A stretch of 64,000 bases of DNA from Bombyx mori (Eukaryota; Arthropoda; Insecta; Lepidoptera; Bombycidae): positions 8,434,501-8,498,500 of the forward strand of contig NC_085128.1 in the NCBI RefSeq assembly GCF_030269925.1. Reading direction: 5' to 3'. Shown here one piece after another: positions 45,701-54,700 of the stretch. Position 1 is the first letter of the stretch; each line of letters starts with the position of its first letter. The translations under genes and the position numbers were made by a program. Below the pieces are notes generated by a model, which worked only from the letters and a program-made list of their open reading frames with translations, was not told the DNA's origin and searched no databases.

Positions 45701-48700
45701 CTACTAAAATTGCTTTATAGAGCTGCATATTAAAATCGCTTTGTTTGTTTAGTTGACTGACTTAGAACAGTACAGTAGTTGGCGCTCTGGACTGTTGCGC
45801 CGAGGGTCGTTCTTCAATTCCAATTCGAAGCAAACATTGTGTGATGAAGAGGTTTTTTGGCTCTTGATCTGGGTGTGTATTATCTATATTTACACATATC
45901 GACGCTTGAAAGGCACACGTGACTAAGCGACAATGCGTGAACTTAACAGTAGACTAATTTAAAGTTGAAATACCTAAAAAAAAATCTATTTTAACGAATC
46001 TAGCTGTAGGATTGAAATGATTTTAACAGACCTAGAAATATATTTTTTTTGCGCATCGAATATGGTTATTGTCTATCATTTATGTATAAACTAGTTATTG
46101 TCGCTTAGTCACGTTTGCCTTTCAAGCGTCGATATATAGTTATAAGTTTGGTTATCAGTTTTTAGTACCCTTCTTATTGACCCACAGACGTCCACTGTTT
46201 GACATAAGCCTCCTCCTAGCCTCGCCACAAAGACCGGTCCTACGTTGCTTGTATGCTCAATAGGTTGTCGGTACATCTTATGGGAGGTCTACCCACGCTA
46301 CGTCTTCCGATACTAGTACTCTAGTACTCATAACACAGGAAATCCTAAACACGGACCGGATGACCATGCGTGATTTGTCCCCAGTTATTATTATAATTAC
46401 TAGATGATTTTTTTGATAACGCCATCTTATTGTGTCTTTAAAGCGGTTATTTGCCCTCAATTAAGAAAAACAGTATCATTATTCGCGAATAGATGTTGGG
46501 AAGATTTGATTATTGAAAACACGAATAAAACAGAATTTTTTGAAAATAAATCGTATCTAGACCGTTTTTTTTTTTTATACTAAATTTTATGAAAATCGTT
46601 GGAGCGGTTTCCGAGATTCAGATTATATACATATATATTAATATACAAGAATTGCTCGTTTAAAGGTATAAGAAAGATTAATTTAGAAATGAAATTTATT
46701 AAATGAGTGCACGAGACTTTCAATTTACACCAGTATTTATGTTTAGTTTTTTTTTTTTATTGCTTTAATGTGTGGACGAGCTCACAGCCTACCTGGTGTT
46801 AAGTGGTTACTGACATCTACATCGACACATAGACATCTACAACGTAAATGCCGTCACTCATCTTAAAATATAATTCTAAGTTCTCGGTATAGTTACAACG
46901 GCTGCTCCACCCTTCAAACCGAAACGCATTACTGCTTCACGGCAGAAGTAAACAGGGCGATGGTACCTACCCATGCGGACTAAATTTCCTACCACCAGTA
47001 AGTAGATAAGTAATTAGTAAGTAGTAAGTAGATAAGTAATTACGTAACGTAAATAACGCCTAATGCGAGACTCTCTGATGTTGGTCTCTATAGTAAATAC
47101 GTGAAATAATATTATACGAGAACCTACTAATGTTAATTAGTCAAAATCGATAAACAAAAGGAACATTTACTTGTACGGAATTAATGGCGCACCAGTTAAA
47201 GGACTTAAGTTGGACAAGTTGGCTAATAGATAAACCGTTTTGAAACTACATATGAATAATATACATAGTTTATGATTTATTCAAGAATGCGCTAAAAGCA
47301 TAGTTTGGTTTCTATATTCGTAATGAATTTGATTCCTACGGAGTTTATTTTGAGATATTTATATATTTTATTTTCTTACTGGGTAGACAAGTGCTCGGCC
47401 CATCAATTGGTGAGTGGTCATCGATACTCATGGACATTAGTAATGCACAGCTGTACCACTGCCTACCGATGTGCCTACCGACACCTATGGTCTCTTAACA
47501 TCAGGTGGGTCGTGAGCCTGTCTAACCATCTAATGTATTAAAAGAAAATACACATATTCCTCGTTCTTTAAAACTTGACTATTTAGAAGATTTTTATGAT
47601 CGTATTTTCGCCAGTTTTTACTAGTTATAAACGGAATTAAAACTATGGACGACTACGGTAGTCATAAGGTCTAAGTTCCGTGACTACGAAAACTGTAAAG
47701 TATTCGTAACCTCAGAAATGATGTAATAACAATTAAAAAATGGTGACATAAAATCGTAAAAGAAGTTTTAATACGATATTTATGATGTTTAATTTATTTA
47801 TACAATTTTTGCATTTATATTTCCAAATATTTAAGACAACGTGTGTGTGTATGTGACACCAAAATGTTTGACCGTATTTGCTTTAATTATACTAGATGAT
47901 GACCGGTCGGTTTTTTTTTTGATAACGCCATCTTGTTGTGTCTTTAAAGCGGTTAGTTGCCCTCAATTAAGAAAAATAGTATTATTATTCGCCAATAGAT
48001 GTCGGGAAGAGTTGATTATTGAAAATACGAATAAAACAAAATTTTTCTGAAAATAAATCGTAGCTAGATCGATTTATCGCCCCCGAAATCCCCTGTATAC
48101 TAAATTTTATAAAAATCGTTGGAGCCGTTTCCGAGATTCAGATTATATATATAAATATACAAGAATTGCTCATTTAAAGGTATAAGATTGGTGATGCTTA
48201 TAATTGTAATGACTAGTATAATTAAAATAAATTTAATGGTTGATACTAGAATTGTGAAGAAAAAAAAAACACTGCTATGCGATTCACAATTGCCACGTTT
48301 TTATTATATTATCCATCTCATAAACGGTATTCTTTGTTAAAACAAAATTTTGTAAATCTTTACGAAAACGAATAGATGAACTGAAGATCAGAACTCATCA
48401 GCAGTTTCAACAGAGTTTAGCAATTTTTGGTAAACCGTACGTACCTATACGCACTATAGTAATATAAATCTAAAGTTCTTAAACTAATAATATTCTATAG
48501 AGCTGAATGCCAGTGAAACTAGCAGCAAATATTGCATTTTCTTCATTACTGATAGAAGTTTATTAATGTGTGCAGCCAAGTTCTTTTGATTATAATTTTA
48601 TTACTCCAGACTCAAGCGTGCTCTGCATTAAATTGGTGCATTTTGCAATTTTATAGTTACCATTAACTTTGAACTATTTCTCGGGTAATGCTCTCAGAAA

Positions 48701-51700
48701 TTCAGTGGCTCATACGGTTCATTGTTCTAACATTGGTTTTTATATGGTAAAAAATAAAGAATAAAATACTAAAGCATATTAGATTACACGACAGCGTAAT
48801 TATTAGGAAGCTTTTACTTTTAATGGATCCTCTTAGTAGGTGAGGTATCAAATATCATATAATAACAATATGGAATAGCGTATCAATAGATCAAAAGATC
48901 TTAATTAGATTAATTTTTCCTCTTATAAAAGAGATATTAGATTTTCTATCTGTTCTTATTTTCTTTAAATGAACTCACGACCTGTATGATATAAAGTCGT
49001 CATCGAAAATCATTGGCATTACTACCTTGTATGTCACTGTATACATATATGCATGTATTATTTTATATCAGCTCTATACGAACAGGTTGGTGATACTCGG
49101 GAATACTATATACCTTCAGTAAAATCTCCTTAATTCTTATTCTTAAACTAACTCAAATTATCGTTATCGTGTATCAAAGATATTTCTGATAAATATATCG
49201 AAGGTCTTTAGAGAGTACGTTTCTATCGCACTCATTATTATTTACAGCAAAGATGTACTTCAAGTAATAATTAACTGTAATTTGTAGCCAAGTTCGATAT
49301 ATAAGTATGTATATAAATATGGAACAGCTACACTGACTAGTATTTTTTTTAACTCCAGATCCATGTCTCGCAGCGAGATAAAATATCAAGATCATGAATT
49401 CTTAAGACACATACTTTAAAACAAAAAATAGCACAATGGAGAGAATATTTTACTTATGCATAATCAAACACAAATAAACTATGAATTACAGCCAGCCCTA
49501 CCTATACATAGGTCAATGTCACTTCTGATTAAATAGAGTATATAGTAGAGTATACTTTTGATATAATAGAAAATATTGGATAGATTTTAGTAGGCAACGG
49601 ATTAATTGTACCACTTGCATTGATTACTTTTATGAGCCACAATAGCCCCTCACCATCAGGTCAAATGCTTGTCTACAAGAGACAATAAAAAATATATCAT
49701 TATATTATTGTCCCTGAACACTGGCAAAATGTTGTACAAAAGCGGCTGATAAATTCGAAAATTGTCTCTTGAGAATAAACAAATGCATGAAATGGAGTCC
49801 ACACGGGCAGGTACCACCACCCTGCCTATTTCTGCCGTGAAGCAGTAATACGTTTCGGTTTGAAGGGCGGGGCAGCCATTGTAACTACATATACTGAGAA
49901 CTTAGAACTTATATCTCAAGGTGGGTGGCGCGTTTAGGTTCTAGATGTCTATGGGCTCCAGTAAGCACTTAACACCAGTTAGGCTGTGCAAAAAAAAAAA
50001 ACTTAGGACCAAATGACTATTACCTTAAATCGATTTAGAACGGCAACCTGCCACGGCCATTTACCAGGCGGCGCCGGCCTTCCTCCGATGATCCGGATCA
50101 TGTCTCTCATACGTCCCCTGTACCTCGCGGCTACAGAGCCTCGATACCGTCCTAGTCGACCACAGGAGTGGGCAGTCGGAGCCATTCGGTAATCTTCGTG
50201 ATGTATCGCCGGAGCCGGTGGAGGCATGGCTTGTAATACTGCACGCCCTAATACGGAAACAATCTAATTGACATACATTTCAATACATAAACGTCTTCAT
50301 CGTTTTTATTTTACGAATCATTCGGGACTTGGTTTTTTCTTCATTGTAGTTTTAAAATGCGAAATCAATACTACGATTAAAGCAAATTAGATTGTTAGAA
50401 TAAGAATAGGACTATATTAAAAATATAGTGTTGCAATATTTCATCGTTTTAATTGTTTTACAATAGGCAAAGAATGATGAATTAAGGTTACATTGTCGAT
50501 TGGACAATTATTGTTAACAAATTACTTCTATGGATATAATATAATTTAAAATATTATTTTATAATATTTAGGCTGATTCGACAACCTCGTAGCGGTCTGT
50601 TGTGAAACGTTATTCCAAACCACACTAAAACGTGAATACAAGATGTTCAGACATCCCGTATGGCAAGCAGGGTAAGAAATCCAAAAATTTAAATTTATAT
50701 AATCAGTACTTTCGCCGACGACAGGCAACATTTAAGTAATCGATCACGCGCTTACCATGATAAAATTAAGTTATTATTTTTTACGGTTTAAGTGTTATTT
50801 ATTAATAAATACCAAATCAAAATAATTTAATATAAATTAATTCACACAGTAGAACAAATCTTCCAATGCGCTTGAAGGAGGCACAGTTCCCAAGATACTG
50901 GCTGCGTTACCTCGTTGGACAGCCAGACTCACTCTATGCAAAGTACCAGCCAGCCTTAGCATCACGTGTAGCCTCCTTCAAGCGTTTGGAGATTTCAGAT
51001 AAACATTTCTTTGCTTCAGAGCCCCAAAGGCCCATCGTCTATAGTTATTAATTAATCTGTAAAGTTTATAATTTAGCACCAATATAATTTAATCGGTATG
51101 TAACTTCAGGGCTATGGAAAAAGCTAAATTAGTATCAAATACGAATTTAGTATTATTAATGAAAATTTTGTTAGTACCTATGCTCTAGATCACCTGGGTC
51201 CTGCCGCTTCTGCATTCTGTTTCGTATCCACGTGTGACAGAAACTCCCTTCCAAATAGCAGTACGCCGAGTGCTTTACAATTTTACGACCGCAAATTGAC
51301 CGTTTCATGCATCGCCTGTGAAACGACTTTACATATTTGAGAGAAAGAAAGAGAGAGAGTATGTTTTGTTGTACACTAAAATAAATAGGCAGCGGCTTGG
51401 CTCTGCCCCTGGCATTGCTGAAGTCCATGGGCGACGGTAACCACTCACCATCAGGTGGGCCGTATGCTCGTCTGCCTACAAGGGCAATAAAAAAAAAAAA
51501 AAAAAAAAAAATACAAATGCAAAATGCAATACAATGAGCGGCCTTATCGCTAATAGCGATTTTTCCTAAACAACCATCAGGTGGAAAAGAATCACTTCAG
51601 GAAACAAATGAATCGCGGTGTAATAATACTTATCTATTGAGACAAAAAAAAACATAAATATGAATAATATGGTTACTATTTATTTTAGTATTTAAAACTA

Positions 51701-54700
51701 AGGGTCAACTCATGCGATTTGCATAAACGAAGATAATTTGGCGCGGATTTTTTTTTAAATAATATTAATTGCATGTTTATTAAGAGTTAAATTTGACTTG
51801 AAACCAATTATTAATAAGTAAGCATACAATTTTAAAAGACGCACATACAATATTAAGGTATAGTAATATATTTTCTTTGAATTCATTTCTGGTTGTGCCC
51901 ATTTTTTTAATTGACTTTCATGGATAGACGAGTTCATGCCTCGCTTTTTCATTAAGGGACCCTCTGACCTAATCTCTACAAGAGCGGATCCAATTTAAAG
52001 TTATTATTGCTATGAAAGAAGCTTTGCCCAACATTTAGCATGTTTGATATATTCGCAACAGTAAATGCAAAATACTAGTAGCTATGATACAAAATGAACC
52101 ATGTAAAATAGAAATCCAAAAGTGTATGCTTCTGGATACAATAAAACATATTTTATACAAGATATAAAAAATTACCAATATATTTGTCGAATGATTATTT
52201 AATGTGATATTATTTTGGCGATTTTTCACTTATTTATTGCCGAACCGCGAATTGTCTAAGGTAATTTAAGATGGCAGGTACATGCTCGTGTAACACTTCA
52301 ACAATTATTTCAGATTACTGATTATTATAATGTTTTGCTCTTTACGCTTTGATTCGATTTTACAACATAAAACAATGAATTGTACGAACCTTCTTCTTAC
52401 AGTTGTACATTTGCGAGAACAATTAGTCCATGAGCTCCACTGCGAGAATCCACGGAATCGTTTCTGCACATCTTCGGAATCTAACTGACGTCTTTGAGGC
52501 TGTCGATTAGAAATATTATAAATTAAATATAGTTCAAGTAACATTCCCATACTTCACACCTGATCACATAAGTACTTACGCTCTGCAAAACTAAAAACCC
52601 AGAAACGGGCCATGAGGATTACGGAATAATTTACACTTGTATCATTTGAAACCCCTACAAAGATCTGAAGTTCGTTCGATCAATTTATGAGCAGTATTTT
52701 GAATAATTATTTGGAATTATTACATCACTTTTTCCTGTAAACGCACGACCAAACATATTTATTGTTAATAATTTACTGTTCGTAAGCAGCAGGATAGCAG
52801 GTTCTAATTAAAATGTAAGGCTATGACAAAATGTAATTGAAACTGTCGATGATTGATGAAAATATATGTATCGATATATTTTTTTAATAGATAAAAGATT
52901 ATTATTGCATGGATTTCATTTTTTTTCCTTCTATAACACAATTTTTTTATTACCCGACTATGTATTAGTTTACACAGTCTGATAATGAATAACTGGTACA
53001 AAAAACAAAAAAAATAGATTAAAGTTGAAATTGAATTTGGAACCTGTCATTCTCATTTGAATATTCATTGTGTTTTCTCATTTTCGCGCCAAACTTTGTT
53101 AAATATTGTGATGTTAAAATATAATACGTAATAGGAAAAGAGAATCAAATTGCTGTGATAGCATTACAGAATGCTACATGTGGAGCTAAGTTCTTTGAAA
53201 GTTTTTACCCGAATCTTTGTGTACCGGGTTATTGACAGATAAAACTAAACATCCTTTGTTTGTGACTTAGAATAATACAGCGATAGTTCTATACCTATAG
53301 TAGTACTTCATATGATAAAAGTGGGCTGCCACCTATAAAGCTGGTCCCTAATATTAACTGTTAACTATTTTCTTACTTTGAATTGTCAACCATACGCGTA
53401 TTTTTGTAGTAGTTTTATGAAATCTACCGTAAAGGCGTGAGTGAGAAAGATTGAGAACACTATGTACTACGTCTTAAGGCTTCCACACAAAACCGCGATG
53501 CGATGCAATACGATTTTATACGGCAAACCGTTGATTAGGGTACCTTCAACAGTAGTCAGTCGTATTGGACGTGTTTTAGAAAGCGTAAGATGGAACACAA
53601 AAAGATTGTTGCACTGCTGTTATTGTTAAATAGATATAAAAGAAAAAGATGATTTTGGATTTATCCATTTATTACGATTATGAACGCTGATATTTTACTC
53701 GAAAGTACTATGGGTTGAGAACAGAAGAAGATAGGTTTTTCAATTATTGTAGAATGAGCATATATTCATTTGAAGAGCTTTTGAGCTTATTATCACCATG
53801 CCTACAAAAAACGGTCGTAGAAGGGAAGAATTATCTAGATTAGATACATTATCTTGCTACGAATGTAAAAAATATAAAACCAGCCATCAAAAATAATGTC
53901 AATTCCTCTGAGTAAATTGCAGCAAATGCATACATATCCAATCTATTTATAATTTAACTTGCTACGAACAAGACACTGAAACGACGTGATTTAAAACAAA
54001 TACTCATACAGATTTAAATGAAACAGACTTAAACCTAGTTTATGTTTTCTAACGATTCTTCAAAAGATTATTTCGAGAGTAACCACAACGCGAAAACCTT
54101 GATCTTTATAATTTTACCGTCATAAATAGAACTAGACATATCATATCATGTAATAATAATTATTTGTCTAGGAATTCTTCATCAATCAACAACTCTGAAA
54201 GAATGCCTCCAAGAGACATCTTCCCTTAAGTAGCTCACTTCATTAGCTGTGTAAACAAATCCGTCACAATCGTCAACCACTCCACACGCCCTTAGATGTT
54301 TATGCTATGAATAAATCAAAATTATAAACAATACGCCTGATCAAATTCTGAGAAGAAAAACTTTGATAAAAGAAAAACTGGTGCTGATAGTCTATTGTAT
54401 TATTACTTAGGGTAAAGGTATGAGACTTGGTCTTCTTAGAGATACGACTAATATTACCTACTTTCCTTTCAAATCGGTAGCAGTCAATTCTACCTCATTT
54501 AACTGTTATAAAACACGTAAACACGTACATACCTATTATGTATACAAATATACATTCATACTAGAGTAGACTCATGAGCTATCAAGTATTAGCTATACTG
54601 CCTAACTCTGCTGCAAAATATTTTAGTGTAGAGGGCAGGATAGCTATGATTCCGATGTATCTAAGACTTAATCTTATTGTCTAGAGGTACGCACTGCCAA

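Larger units (their letters stand above)
44050..50023. other. intron 7 of the TSR protease
   Basis: 6-kb intron with a CA/TG microsatellite (44117-44152), three family Y copies, an inverted-repeat element, Bm1 copies and LINE scraps. The stretch 48191-49794 shows no gene or clear repeat. Confidence 0.65.

Noticed and set aside
52376..52383. GTAAGA just upstream of the chosen donor as the donor of TSR exon 5
   Set aside because: Using the consensus-like GTAAGA in that exon would break the phase with exon 6 and lose the RRRRC that completes the TSR pattern.
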